A model generated the notes under the pieces. It saw only the letters and a program-made list of their open reading frames with translations. It searched no databases and was not told the DNA's origin. Source: an uncultured Erythrobacter sp. (GTDB taxonomy: Bacteria > Pseudomonadota > Alphaproteobacteria > Sphingomonadales > Sphingomonadaceae). From it: 64,000 nt of DNA. The translations under genes were made by a program, and so were the position numbers. The stretch lies in the NCBI GenBank assembly GCA_947501215.1, contig CANMUS010000002.1, positions 496,001 to 560,000 on the forward strand, in the 5' to 3' direction. Below, in pieces: positions 49,561-58,052 of this stretch. How positions within the stretch are numbered: position 1 is the first letter of the stretch; each line of letters starts with the position of its first letter.

Positions 49561-49598
49561 GCAAAAAGAAAAGCCCCCTTAGTTTCCCAAGGAGGCTT
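49561..49598 (-). terminator. Intrinsic terminator of the candidate small RNA
   Basis: A 10-bp stem (AAGCCTCCTT with AAGGGGGCTT on the minus strand, one T-G pair), loop GGGAAACT, then TTCTTTTT. The descending arm carries AAGGGGG, a possible ribosome-binding site for a TTG start of the Abi_2 gene at 49564. Confidence 0.75.
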
Positions 49599-49656
49599 CT
49601 CTTAAGTAACCCCCCGGTTCTGGGCAAGCTTTCGCTCTAGGCCTGGGGGTGTTGTT
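49561..49656 (-). ncRNA. Candidate small RNA upstream of the Abi_2 gene
   Basis: About 96 bases between a promoter (49691-49663) and an intrinsic terminator (49598-49561) hold no reading frame but fold well: arms near 49608-49617 and 49642-49651 pair (CCCCCC with GGGGG), enclosing AGCGAAAGCT, a stem with a GAAA loop. The position fits what I recall of the abiF RNA motif, a structured RNA found upstream of Abi_2 genes. Sequence match to that motif could not be checked. Confidence 0.5.
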
Positions 49657-49662
49657 GCAAGC

Positions 49663-49691
49663 GATGTATGGCGCAGATTCCTACAAGTCAA
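49663..49691 (-). promoter_or_regulatory. Sigma-70-like promoter of the candidate small RNA
   Basis: TTGACT (49691-49686), a 17-base spacer and TACATC (49668-49663) on the minus strand. The -35 is near perfect, the -10 moderate. Confidence 0.5.
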
Positions 49692-49733
49692 CCACATGGT
49701 AAGTTTGCCGATAAGCTATTAGCAACTTTCAGC

Positions 49734-50321
49734 TCAACACCACCCCCCTCTCCATCCGCCCCAATAGCCCCGCGCGCCGCCTTCGGTGCGCATGAAGTCC
49801 GCCAGCCGGTCCTCGCTGCCGTCGGGGCGGATGCGGGTGAGGGTGCGCAGGGCCCGGCCGTAGCGGTCGGTGGGATTGTCCAGCCGGGCGGTCATTTCGA
49901 AGGGGCCGCGATTGAGCCAGCCTTGCAGGGCGACGGTCGAGGCTTCGGCCTGCGCCGCCTCCGCCGGGCACTGGGCATCCCGCTCCGCCGTGTCGATGCC
50001 GACCACGCGCACGCTGGTCTGCCCCATCTTGAACGTGTCGCCGTCGATCACGCAGTAATAGCCGCGGCCCGACCCGCAGCGGGTGAAGCGCCCCTCGATC
50101 ACCTGCGGCTCGCTCGACAGGAAGCCGGGCGCAGGCACCACACCGGGCAGGGCGAATATGTAGGACAGCGTCGCCAGCACGATCAGCAGCACTAACGGCC
50201 GCACCGCCACCCACGCATCCATCCATCCCGACCGCCGCCGCCGCTTGAACCGCGCAGGCCGCACCTCGCGAGCCTTGCGCGGCCTGCGCCGTTTCGGATC
50301 GAAGCGGAGAAGCTTTCCCAT
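49734..50321 (-). CDS. Membrane-anchored thermonuclease (SNase) family protein
   Basis: A 195-residue protein. A very basic N-terminus (RFDPKRRRPRK, RFKRRRR) precedes one membrane segment (about 45-65) and a staphylococcal-nuclease domain. Catalytic residues are visible: DGDT, VRVVGIDTAE (Arg, Asp, Thr, Glu) and DRYGR. It should cleave DNA or RNA outside the cytoplasmic membrane. ATG at 50321 gives the basic start; the divergent DUF1294-Excalibur gene begins 61 bases away. Confidence 0.87.
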   Translation of the reverse strand: MGKLLRFDPKRRRPRKAREVRPARFKRRRRSGWMDAWVAVRPLVLLIVLATLSYIFALPGVVPAPGFLSSEPQVIEGRFTRCGSGRGYYCVIDGDTFKMGQTSVRVVGIDTAERDAQCPAEAAQAEASTVALQGWLNRGPFEMTARLDNPTDRYGRALRTLTRIRPDGSEDRLADFMRTEGGARGYWGGWRGGWC

Positions 50322-50382
50322 GGCGCAAAGCGATAGCGAAGGTAGCACGCTTTGCTAACCACTCGGCATTAGTCTCGCCGCA

Positions 50383-50838
50383 ATGCTCGAATACGCCGTC
50401 TATTACCTGATCGCGATCAACTTCCTCGCCTTTGCCGCCTTCGGCTGGGACAAGGCGCAGGCGGAAAGCGGCGGCTGGCGGGTGCGCGAGTCCACCCTCG
50501 TATCCTTCGCATTCTTCGGCGGCCTGCCCGGTGCGCTGGCCGGGCGCGCGCTGTTCCGCCACAAGACGCGCAAGAAGTCTTTCACCGACAGCCTCTATGG
50601 GGCTGCCTTTGCAAGCTGCGCATTGCTGGAATTGGGTTGGTACGTCGTAAGCAGTGCCCCGGAGCCGCTCACGCCCGAACAGCAGGCCCACCGCGAAGCG
50701 GTCATGGCCAGCGCCTACTACCCCGGCTGCGACCAGGTTCGCGCGGCCTGGAGGGCTCCGCTACGCTATGGCGAACCTGGCTATCGCAGCGACATGGACG
50801 GCGGCGGCGACGGGGTCGCCTGCGAGCCGCATTACTGA
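50383..50838 (+). CDS. DUF1294 membrane protein fused to an Excalibur domain
   Basis: A 151-residue fusion. Residues 1-90 form a DUF1294 membrane domain with FGWDKAQAE, RVRESTL and GGLPGALAGRALFRHKTRK. Residues 112-151 are an Excalibur calcium-binding domain: YYPGCDQVRAA and the loop DMDGGGDGVACEP. Excalibur domains are often joined to SNase-type nucleases; here an SNase gene lies divergently next door. The first ATG is used. Confidence 0.88.
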   Translation: MLEYAVYYLIAINFLAFAAFGWDKAQAESGGWRVRESTLVSFAFFGGLPGALAGRALFRHKTRKKSFTDSLYGAAFASCALLELGWYVVSSAPEPLTPEQQAHREAVMASAYYPGCDQVRAAWRAPLRYGEPGYRSDMDGGGDGVACEPHY

Positions 50839-50922
50839 GCGGGCAGCCGCTTTTCCACATCTGGCCAGTTGATCGCCGGCTTACGACTCCCATCTCGGGA
50901 TCATAAGCAGGAGAGATCACCG

Positions 50923-51216
50923 ATGCGTACCGAAAGCGAAGTCGCTGCCATGCAATGCCCCGTTTGCCGCGTTCCGCTGGCCATGAGCGACCGGCAGGGG
51001 ATCGAGATCGACTATTGCCCGCAATGCCGGGGCGTATGGCTCGACCGGGGCGAACTCGACAAGATCATCGAACGCAGCGTGCCGCAGGCCGCGCCCCAGC
51101 AGCGCCCCGCGCCGAACTATGCCCAGCACGGCGGCCAGCGCCATTCGGGCTATGGTCACGGCTATGGCAAGCCGCACAAGCGTAAGAAGAGCTTCTTCGA
51201 GGAACTGTTCGACTAG
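50923..51216 (+). CDS. TFIIB-type zinc-ribbon protein
   Basis: A 97-residue protein with the zf-TFIIB motif: MQCPVCRVPLAMSDRQGIEI then YCPQCRGVWLDRGELDKI, four zinc-binding cysteines. A Gln/His/Gly-rich linker (HGGQRHSGYGHGYG) and a basic-acidic tail (KRKKSFFEELFD) follow. Function of the family is unknown. ATG 50923 is preceded by AGGAGAG. Confidence 0.88.
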   Translation: MRTESEVAAMQCPVCRVPLAMSDRQGIEIDYCPQCRGVWLDRGELDKIIERSVPQAAPQQRPAPNYAQHGGQRHSGYGHGYGKPHKRKKSFFEELFD

Positions 51217-51239
51217 GTCACCTGACCTTTCCGGAGGCC

Positions 51240-51668
51240 TCACCGCTCTCTGTCAGGCGGGGGCATCCGGCTTTCCAGTTTGCCTTCGGCTTCCTCCATC
51301 TTGCGAAGAGCCACGGCGCAATGCTGCAAGCCCTTTGCCGTAAGGATCAGGTTGATGCGCCGCTTGTCCGATGTGTCGCTAGACCGGTAGACGAAGCCGT
51401 CCGCCTCGAGCCTTGCAATGCTTCTGAGAGCGGTTGTGGTCGAGACGATCGATCCATGTGCTGCGTCGGAGATGCTCAGAACCTTGTTCCGCGCGAAACT
51501 GGTGAACACATCGAGCAGGATTTCCCACGGCCCTTCATCGAAATATCCTCTCGGGAAGACGGACACCCGTGCATCGCGCCGGGCAAGCACCCTCTCAGCC
51601 AGATGCAACAGCGCGAACAGGGCATCGTCCGCAAATTCGTTGGATTCTTCTATTGGCAAATCGACCAT
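51240..51668 (-). CDS. MarR-like winged-helix regulator
   Basis: A 142-residue protein with a winged helix (about 45-120): the segment FDEGPWEILLDVF, the recognition helix VSTTTALRSIARLEADGFVYRS and the wing DKRRINLILTAKG. These fit MarR-type regulators of the sphingomonad clade. I use ATG 51668, which overlaps the upstream stop as TGATG; two GTG codons precede it. Ligand and targets are unknown. Confidence 0.8.
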   Translation of the reverse strand: MVDLPIEESNEFADDALFALLHLAERVLARRDARVSVFPRGYFDEGPWEILLDVFTSFARNKVLSISDAAHGSIVSTTTALRSIARLEADGFVYRSSDTSDKRRINLILTAKGLQHCAVALRKMEEAEGKLESRMPPPDRER

Positions 51669-52327
51669 CACCACCCCCAGGCGGGCGGCGGCGGGGTGAC
51701 CGGCGTGCTCGCGTCGATCTCGACACGGAAAAGACGGGAGGGACCGTTCGCGCGCGTCAGCTGGTAGGCGAAGCGCGCGTCAGGATCGCTCGCCGGGTCG
51801 ACCTCCATCCGCCAGACATTGGTGAGCGAGGCGTCCAGCCCCTCGCGCCGGAACAGCGCGATGCTTTCCGCATCGACCGGAAAGTCCTGCCCGCGCGCAG
51901 TGCCGCTGCCGAGTTCCGTCGTCCCGCCGTAGAAGGTCACCGCATCGGGCTCGCCATCCTCGTGGCGGTGGTCGTGCTTGAGGGTCAAGCGCGTGGTCGT
52001 GGCTTGCGCGGCGTTGGCGATCGTCTCGCGAGTCACGATCCATGTGCGGCTGCGATTCCAGACAGGCTGTTCCATTGCCGTTTCCATATCGCTTTCGACA
52101 TGGAAGGCGATGGCCACGCGGTCTTCGCTGCACTCGGCCCAATGGGCGATCATGCGCTTGCCCGCCCAGTCGGCATCGCGCACATTGTCGCTGGCAAGGC
52201 CGCCCTCATAGGCGTTTCCGCAATGGCTCGACAGTGCCTGCCAGAACCGGCCCTGCGGCGTTTCGCGCGAGCCGGTGGTGGCGCAGGCGGCGAGGAGGAG
52301 GGCGGCGAGGGGAGCGAGATGTCTCAT
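51668..52327 (-). CDS. Lipoprotein of unknown function
   Basis: A 219-residue predicted lipoprotein with lipobox LAAC near residue 15. The mature part starts FWQALSSHCGNAYEGG, has a second Cys in HWAECSEDR and LTLKHDHRHEDG, and ends in a Pro run. I recall related unnamed lipoproteins in Erythrobacteraceae. ATG 52327 was chosen for the compact signal peptide. It is coupled to the MarR-like gene. Confidence 0.75.
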   Translation of the reverse strand: MRHLAPLAALLLAACATTGSRETPQGRFWQALSSHCGNAYEGGLASDNVRDADWAGKRMIAHWAECSEDRVAIAFHVESDMETAMEQPVWNRSRTWIVTRETIANAAQATTTRLTLKHDHRHEDGEPDAVTFYGGTTELGSGTARGQDFPVDAESIALFRREGLDASLTNVWRMEVDPASDPDARFAYQLTRANGPSRLFRVEIDASTPVTPPPPAWGW

Positions 52328-52372
52328 AGCGACGGTTGCTAGCAGACCGCGCGCCGTCCGGCCCATATTTTT

Positions 52373-52818
52373 CTACACGGCTTCTTCGCACCAGTCGCGC
52401 CGCTTGCTGCCCCAGGGCCGGGCGAGCCCGTCGCGCACCAGTATGGCGCCCAGACTCTCGCCATCGCGGGTCACGACGCGCAGCTTGCGGCCGAAGCGAT
52501 CCTCATCGCGCCCGTCTGCTGCGGCTGTCAGCGAGAAGGCACTTCGATTGAGCAGCGCCCGCATCCGCTGCGTGGCGAGCGCGCCAAGCCGGGCTTCGCG
52601 CGGGCAGCGAGGGCGGGAAACTTCGGACGTGTCGATATCGGCGATGCGGATCTTGGTACCGTCGAGCCAGATCGTGTCGCCATCGACTACGCAAGTCACC
52701 CGTGGCGAAGTGCAAAGCGGGAACTGTGCGGCGATCGTGCGGCTTGGTCAGCCGCCAGCGGTGCCGGGGCGGGGTGGGCGAGGCAGGCAAGGGCGAGCGG
52801 CATGACAGGGCGAAGCAT
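52373..52818 (-). pseudogene. Secreted thermonuclease-family gene broken by a -1 frameshift
   Basis: ATG 52818 opens a signal peptide (MLRPVMPLALACLAHPAPAP) whose frame stops after 40 codons. The nuclease frame (TIAAQFPLCTSPRVTCVVDG) starts without a start codon. One base lost near 52739 (CC to C) joins them. The nuclease domain keeps DGDT, IRIADIDTSE and DRFGR. If translated only from GTG 52699, the product is a 108-residue protein without a signal peptide. A related nuclease gene lies at 49734-50321. Confidence 0.75.
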
Positions 52819-52888
52819 CGCTCGCCTGTTCCGCGGATCGCTGCGCTCCCTCTATCCGCAAGACTACGTAATGCGGCGCTGCGCGTGC

Positions 52889-53313
52889 CTAAAACAGCAG
52901 CGTTTCGGGATCGGGCATCGGCTCGCGCCGCTGGGCCTTCAGCAGGCTCATGACGCTGCGGACACCGAACCAGATGGCGATCAGGGGAAACAGCAGAAAG
53001 CCGATCAGCACAACACTGAGCAGGGCTGCCACCAGGCTGGCAACGAAGCCGAACCAGAAGGTACGGATCAGGTAGGTGTAATGGCTCGTCATCCACGGTT
53101 CGTGCGTCTCGCCCTTCCACACATGCGCGAGACGATGCCGACAAGGCCGGTGATACCGGTGAGGAAGCTGGCGAGATAGAGCAGGCTCACGATGGTCGGG
53201 CGATTGGCATCGAAGCCATTGCCGCTCGCCGGTCTCCGCTCGCGCTGGCTGGCCGGCACGCCGTCGCCGAACTTGACACTTCCCCGGTCTTGCTGGGTCT
53301 TCCCTTCGTCCAT
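52889..53313 (-). pseudogene. DUF4870 membrane protein broken by a -1 frameshift
   Basis: The N-terminal frame (start ATG 53313, to TGITGLVGIV) and the C-terminal frame (HVWKGETHEPWMTSHYTYLI to EPMPDPETLLF) together match the DUF4870/Tic20-like family without gap if one C is restored near 53130 (GTCTCG for GTCCTCG). The intact protein would have about three membrane segments. Either recent decay or a base-call error. Confidence 0.85.
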
Positions 53314-53373
53314 CGATCGCCCTCCCTGCTCGGACAGACTACCGCCCCCTTCGGCCATTGCAAGGCTGGCTCC

Positions 53374-53399
53374 GGAACGTCGGCGCGGGTTCGCTCATT
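53374..53399 (+). promoter_or_regulatory. Possible EcfG-type promoter (GGAAC-N17-CATT)
   Basis: GGAAC (53374-53378), 17 bases, CATT (53396-53399), one mismatch to the consensus, 26 bases before the start of the small membrane protein at 53426. Confidence 0.35.
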
Positions 53400-53425
53400 G
53401 GTATGCAAACAGTGGAGACCCGAGA

Positions 53426-53719
53426 ATGACCGATCCCGTTCCCGATACCAAGCCGCACACCCGCTGGATGTGGGTGGGCATCATCGTCCTGCTGGCCGTG
53501 GCGGCGGTCATCATGTTCCTCAATCCCGATGGCGACGAGACGGTCGAGACGATCCCCGACGCGGCGATAACGACGCAGGAAGAGCGGCTGAACCAGCCCA
53601 TTCGCGAGGATGCGGACGTGTCGGGCGTGACGATGGAAGGCGAAGATCCGATGCTGGGTGACGAGGTCATCGTGGCCGAGGGCGACGAGCCTGCTGCAGA
53701 AGCGCCTGCCACCGAGTAA
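53426..53719 (+). CDS. Small single-pass membrane protein
   Basis: A 97-residue protein with a short N-terminal cytoplasmic stretch, one membrane segment (about 15-33; MWVGIIVLLAVAAVIMFL) and an acidic tail rich in Glu, Asp and Ala. No family recognised. GTGGAG precedes ATG. A possible stress promoter lies upstream. Confidence 0.7.
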   Translation: MTDPVPDTKPHTRWMWVGIIVLLAVAAVIMFLNPDGDETVETIPDAAITTQEERLNQPIREDADVSGVTMEGEDPMLGDEVIVAEGDEPAAEAPATE

Positions 53720-53796
53720 CGCGAGCCCACGCAAACGGGCTTCCCCCTGTAGCCGCGCCCCGCTAGGGCACGGCTGCATTCAGGAGGCTCCCCATC

Positions 53797-54702
53797 ATGG
53801 CCGGTGACACTGCGGCAGGCCGCGACATCTACGCAAAAGCGGAAACGCTGATAGAGGCGCTGCCCTATTTCCAGCGCTATGCGGGGCGCAGCTTCGTGGT
53901 GAAATACGGCGGCAACGCCATGGGCGACGAGCGCGCCGCGCGCGAGTTTGCCGAGGACGTCGTGCTGCTGAAGGCCGTCGGGATCAACCCGGTGGTCGTC
54001 CACGGCGGCGGCCCGCAAATCGGCGCGATGCTAGAGAAGCTCGGCGTCGAGACGACCTTCGTCGACGGGCTTCGCGTGACCGACAAGCAGACGGCTGACG
54101 TCGCCGAAATGGTGCTGTCGGGCGCGATCAACAAGGCAATCGTCGGCTCCATCGCGCGCGCCGGCGGTAAGGCGATCGGCATCAGCGGCAAGGATGGCGG
54201 GCTCGTAACTGCGAAGAAGCTGGCGCGGACGGTCAAGGATCCTGACAGCAATATCGAGAAAGCGCTCGACCTCGGCTTCGTCGGCGAACCCGCAAAAGTC
54301 GATACCACGGTGCTGGAAACCGCGACGGCGGCGGGCATGATCCCGGTCGTCGCGCCGATCGGCGTGGGCGAGGACGGACATACCTATAACATCAATGCGG
54401 ACACCATGGCGGGCGCGTTGGCGGCGGCCCTCGGCGCGGCGCGCTTGCTGCTGCTGACCGACGTGACCGGCGTGCTCGACAAGCAAGGCAATCTCCTGAC
54501 CGACCTGACCCCTGCCGATATCGCCCGTCTGCGCGACGACGGCACGATCAGCGGCGGGATGATCCCGAAGCTGGAGACCTGCGTGAGCGCGGTGGAGGCG
54601 GGCTGCGAAGCGGCCGTCGTCCTCGACGGGCGGGTGCCGCATGCCATGCTGCTCGAATTCTTCACCGCGCGCGGTGCAGGTACTCTAGTCAGCGCGGGCT
54701 AG
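53797..54702 (+). CDS. argB: Acetylglutamate kinase
   Basis: A 301-residue amino-acid kinase phosphorylating N-acetylglutamate in arginine synthesis. It has [21 protein letters not shown], the substrate region [19 protein letters not shown] and [11 protein letters not shown], with ISGGMIPKL near the C-terminus. The N-terminal helix ([14 protein letters not shown]) is the type seen in arginine-inhibited hexameric enzymes. CAGGAGG precedes ATG. Confidence 0.96.
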   Translation: MAGDTAAGRDIYAKAETLIEALPYFQRYAGRSFVVKYGGNAMGDERAAREFAEDVVLLKAVGINPVVVHGGGPQIGAMLEKLGVETTFVDGLRVTDKQTADVAEMVLSGAINKAIVGSIARAGGKAIGISGKDGGLVTAKKLARTVKDPDSNIEKALDLGFVGEPAKVDTTVLETATAAGMIPVVAPIGVGEDGHTYNINADTMAGALAAALGAARLLLLTDVTGVLDKQGNLLTDLTPADIARLRDDGTISGGMIPKLETCVSAVEAGCEAAVVLDGRVPHAMLLEFFTARGAGTLVSAG

Positions 54703-54782
54703 ACGCCATACAAGGCTTGGCGCAGGGTGCGTCAGGCGTGTAGGACACCGGCCATTGGCCGCCACAAGGGAAGAAGGGTTCG

Positions 54783-55076
54783 ATGCAGGCTCTGCTCACC
54801 ATTTACAACATCATCTCCATGCTCGCGAGCGCGCTGATAATGCTGGTCATCATCCAGTTCATCATCGGCCTGCTGTTCGCCTTCAACGTGGTCGGGCGTA
54901 ACGAATTCCTCATGAGCTTCTACGACGCCATTAACCGGCTGCTCGACCCGCTCTTCCGGCCGATCCGGCGCTTCATGCCGAACACCGGGACGATCGACTT
55001 CTCGCCGCTGGTGCTGATCCTGCTGGTCAATGTGGTGCTGATCGTGCTCGACGGCATCATCCGGGGCATGGCGTGA
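54783..55076 (+). CDS. YggT family membrane protein
   Basis: A 97-residue protein with two membrane segments and the conserved loop with [26 protein letters not shown], which defines YggT. Proposed roles include osmotic shock and cell division, unsettled. AAGGGTTCG precedes ATG; the stop overlaps the folD start (GTGA). Confidence 0.9.
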   Translation: MQALLTIYNIISMLASALIMLVIIQFIIGLLFAFNVVGRNEFLMSFYDAINRLLDPLFRPIRRFMPNTGTIDFSPLVLILLVNVVLIVLDGIIRGMA

Positions 55077-55972
55077 GCGAAGCGCAGGTCATCGATGGCA
55101 AGGCCTTCGCTGCCAAGCTGCGCGAGCGTGTGGGTGAGCAGGCGGCGAAGTTCGAGGCCGCAAGCGGGCGCAAGGCCGGCCTCGCCGTAGTGCTGGTGGG
55201 GGAGGATCCGGCCAGCCAGGTCTATGTCCGCTCCAAACACAAGGCGACCGTGGCAGCGGGTATGGAAAGCTTCGAGCATCGCTTGCCTGCGGATACCAGC
55301 GAAGCGGACCTGCTGGCGCTGGTCGAGCAGCTTAACGTCGATCCGGCGGTGGACGGCATCCTCGTGCAACTCCCGCTGCCGGACCATCTCGACGAGCAGG
55401 CGGTGATCGCCGCGATCAGTCCGGACAAGGATGTCGACGGCTTCCACGTGACCAATGCGGGCCGGTTGGCGGTTGGCCAGAGCGGCTTCGTGCCCTGCAC
55501 TCCGCTCGGCTGCATGATGCTGTTGACCGACCGGCTCGGCGATCTGTCGGGGCTGGAAGCGGTGGTGATCGGCCGCTCGAACATCGTCGGCAAGCCGATG
55601 GCGCAGCTGCTGCTCGACGCCAATGCCACGGTGACCATCGCGCATAGCCGCACGAAGGACCTGCCGGGCGTGGTCAAGCGCGCCGACATCGTGGTCGCTG
55701 CGGTCGGGCGCGCGGAAATGGTCAAGGCGGAATGGCTCAAGGACGGCGCGACCGTGATCGACGTCGGCATCAATCGCCTCCCGCCTGCCGAGGGCGCGGA
55801 TAAAGGCCGGCTGGTCGGTGATGTCGATTATGCCGGCGCGCAAGGCGTCGCAGGCGCAATCACTCCGGTGCCGGGCGGTGTCGGACCGATGACTATCGCC
55901 GTCCTGCTCCGCAACACGGTGGTCGCGGCGTTTCGCAACGAGGGGCTGGACCTACCCGAGGGCACGATATGA
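55073..55972 (+). CDS. folD: Bifunctional methylenetetrahydrofolate dehydrogenase/cyclohydrolase
   Basis: A 299-residue FolD converting 5,10-methylene-THF to 10-formyl-THF. It has [17 protein letters not shown] with the catalytic lysine, [21 protein letters not shown] and the NADP-binding [17 protein letters not shown]. Start is GTG, overlapping the yggT-type stop. Confidence 0.96.
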   Translation: MSEAQVIDGKAFAAKLRERVGEQAAKFEAASGRKAGLAVVLVGEDPASQVYVRSKHKATVAAGMESFEHRLPADTSEADLLALVEQLNVDPAVDGILVQLPLPDHLDEQAVIAAISPDKDVDGFHVTNAGRLAVGQSGFVPCTPLGCMMLLTDRLGDLSGLEAVVIGRSNIVGKPMAQLLLDANATVTIAHSRTKDLPGVVKRADIVVAAVGRAEMVKAEWLKDGATVIDVGINRLPPAEGADKGRLVGDVDYAGAQGVAGAITPVPGGVGPMTIAVLLRNTVVAAFRNEGLDLPEGTI

Positions 55973-56709
55973 GACTTGCCGTGCTCGCCATCGCACTGGC
56001 GCTGGCGGGGTGCACCAGTCGATCCTATTCGGACGATGAGTACCAGCGGCTTATGCGCTCGGCGCCGGGGGCCGCCCAGCCGAGTCGGATCGTCGCGCGC
56101 GAAAGCGAGATGCTGCGGGCTGTGCAAGACGAGGGGCGGTTTTCTGCTTCGCTGGAATTTGCCGGATCGGGCGCGAAGGTGCTTTCGGCATCCGGCGAGC
56201 GCTTGGCAGCCGAGTATGTGCCCGGCCTCGACGACAGCGAAAGGGTCGCCGCCTGGTCGCCCGGTTTGGTCTGGATGAGTTGCGATGGTGACTTTGCGGT
56301 CAGCCAGGGCCGCTTTCAAAATGCAGCCGGCGATGTCGGCAGCTATCTGACCGCATGGCAGCGCGCTCGCGACGGAGACTATGAGTGGCTGCACAACGCA
56401 GCGGCGCTCGACGATCCCCAGCCGCCGCGTGAAGCGAACTCCGCCGTGTCCGATCCGAATGCGATCGTGGTCGAAGGGCTGGAGTCCATCGATGGCAATG
56501 TGAGCGATTGCACCGCGCCGACGAGCGCTGCGCCGCCCGTGGCCGAGAATTTGGCAACGACGAACTCGCCGGACGGCACGCTCTCATGGCGATGGGGCTA
56601 TTCCGGCTCTGCGCGCATCTTCCGTCTCTACGCCCTCACCGGAGGCGAATGGTCGCTGGTCCTTGACGAACGCTGGCCCTCCGATTTGCGAGCAACCGCC
56701 ACACAATGA
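55969..56709 (+). CDS. Lipoprotein of unknown function
   Basis: A 246-residue predicted lipoprotein with lipobox LAGC (Cys about 15). The mature part has [21 protein letters not shown] and a C-terminal strand-rich region. Sequence does not match a family I know. It overlaps folD (ATGA) and the marC-type gene (ATGA), so all belong to one operon. Confidence 0.75.
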   Translation: MRLAVLAIALALAGCTSRSYSDDEYQRLMRSAPGAAQPSRIVARESEMLRAVQDEGRFSASLEFAGSGAKVLSASGERLAAEYVPGLDDSERVAAWSPGLVWMSCDGDFAVSQGRFQNAAGDVGSYLTAWQRARDGDYEWLHNAAALDDPQPPREANSAVSDPNAIVVEGLESIDGNVSDCTAPTSAAPPVAENLATTNSPDGTLSWRWGYSGSARIFRLYALTGGEWSLVLDERWPSDLRATATQ

Positions 56710-57329
56710 CCGCTCTCTTCCTCTCCGCCTTCATCACGCTGTTCGTGGTGATCGATCCGCCGGGCTGTGCGCCGATCTATGCCGGGCTGACCAAGGGCGC
56801 GACCTCTGCGCAGCGCCGCAACATGGCGATCCGCGCCTGCGTGATTGCGGCGGTCATCCTGCTGGTCTTCGCGCTGTTCGGCGAACAATTGCTCGGCGCG
56901 CTGCATATCGAACTCGACAGCTTCCGCATCGCGGGCGGGTTGATGCTGTTCTGGATCGCTTTCGAGATGGTGTTCGAAAAGCGGACACAGCGGCGCGAGG
57001 ATCGCGCGCAAAAAGTCGCGGCCACGCCCGAGGTCGAGGATGTTTCGGTCTTCCCGATGGCGATTCCGATGCTTGCAGGCCCCGGCGCAATCGCCGCCAT
57101 CATGCTGCTGATGAACGAGGCGCAGGGGCTGGAAGGCACGCTGACCGTGCTCGGTGCACTTGGCGCAGTGCTGATCATAACCATGCTCGCCCTGATCGCC
57201 GCCGGGCCGCTGATGCGCCTGTTCGGCGACAAGGTGGAGGCCGCCGTTACCCGTGTGCTAGGCGTGCTCTTGGCCGCGCTCGCCGCGCAATATGTGATCG
57301 ACGGACTGCGCGGAAGCTTCGGGCTCTAA
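56706..57329 (+). CDS. MarC family membrane protein
   Basis: A 207-residue protein with six predicted membrane segments. Family segments are FVVIDPPGCAPIYAGLTKG, FRIAGGLMLFWIAFEMVFEK and FPMAIPMLAGPGAIAAIMLL. MarC proteins were once linked to antibiotic resistance, without support; one group (NAAT) transports amino acids. It is the last gene of the yggT-folD operon. Confidence 0.9.
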   Translation: MTALFLSAFITLFVVIDPPGCAPIYAGLTKGATSAQRRNMAIRACVIAAVILLVFALFGEQLLGALHIELDSFRIAGGLMLFWIAFEMVFEKRTQRREDRAQKVAATPEVEDVSVFPMAIPMLAGPGAIAAIMLLMNEAQGLEGTLTVLGALGAVLIITMLALIAAGPLMRLFGDKVEAAVTRVLGVLLAALAAQYVIDGLRGSFGL

Positions 57330-57434
57330 ATAAGGCCCCGAGCCGGAAGGCGAGGCAAGGGCGACCGCGCGCCCGCAGCGGGTGCAGCTTGCTGCACGTC
57401 TAGCGAGGACCGACCGGCGGATGCCGGTTGGCAA

Positions 57435-58052
57435 TTATTGCAATGTCACAATCTCGTCGCCGTCGTCGCGCAGCGCGAAAAACTGCATCAGCTGGATCAT
57501 CAGCTCGCACCGCTGCGACAGGTTCGGGGCCTCGAGCAGCGCCTGCTTGCTGGCCGCATCGAAGGGTATGATCTGCGCGACGCCGTTGATCAGCGTCTCG
57601 TCGTCGAGCCGCTGGACCGAATCCCAGTCGACCGAATAGCCCTGCAGATCGGCGAAGCGGCGAGCCTCGAACTCGAAGCTGCCGCGCTCCACGCTGGAGA
57701 GGAATTCGTTCTCCGGGTCGTCGAGGATTTCCGCCTCGACCTGGCGGAAAGAGGTGGTGACCTCTAGCTCTTTCAGCACGCGGAAACGCGCTTCGCCGTC
57801 GAGCACGATGTTGTAGCGCCCGTCCTCGAGCGCCTCGACATCGGCGATCCGGCCGACACACCCGATGTCGTAGAGCGGCGCGCGATCGGCAGAGCGTTGC
57901 GGCTGGATCATGCCGATCAGCCGATCCTTGGCAAGCGCGCTTCCGACCAGATCGCGATAACGCGGCTCGAAGATATGCAGGGGAAGCTGCAGGCCCGGAA
58001 ACAGGATCGCGCCGGGCAGAGGGAAGATGGATAGCCGCTTCGTCATCGTCAT
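57435..58052 (-). CDS. LON substrate-binding-domain protein
   Basis: A 205-residue protein holding only the N-terminal (substrate-binding) domain of Lon, with IFPLPGAILFPGLQLPLHIFEPRYRDL and IGCVGRIADVE. No AAA or protease part. Such proteins are widespread in Alphaproteobacteria; function unknown. It overlaps the thioredoxin-like gene (ATGA), suggesting a joint role in protein quality control. Confidence 0.9.
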   Translation of the reverse strand: MTMTKRLSIFPLPGAILFPGLQLPLHIFEPRYRDLVGSALAKDRLIGMIQPQRSADRAPLYDIGCVGRIADVEALEDGRYNIVLDGEARFRVLKELEVTTSFRQVEAEILDDPENEFLSSVERGSFEFEARRFADLQGYSVDWDSVQRLDDETLINGVAQIIPFDAASKQALLEAPNLSQRCELMIQLMQFFALRDDGDEIVTLQ

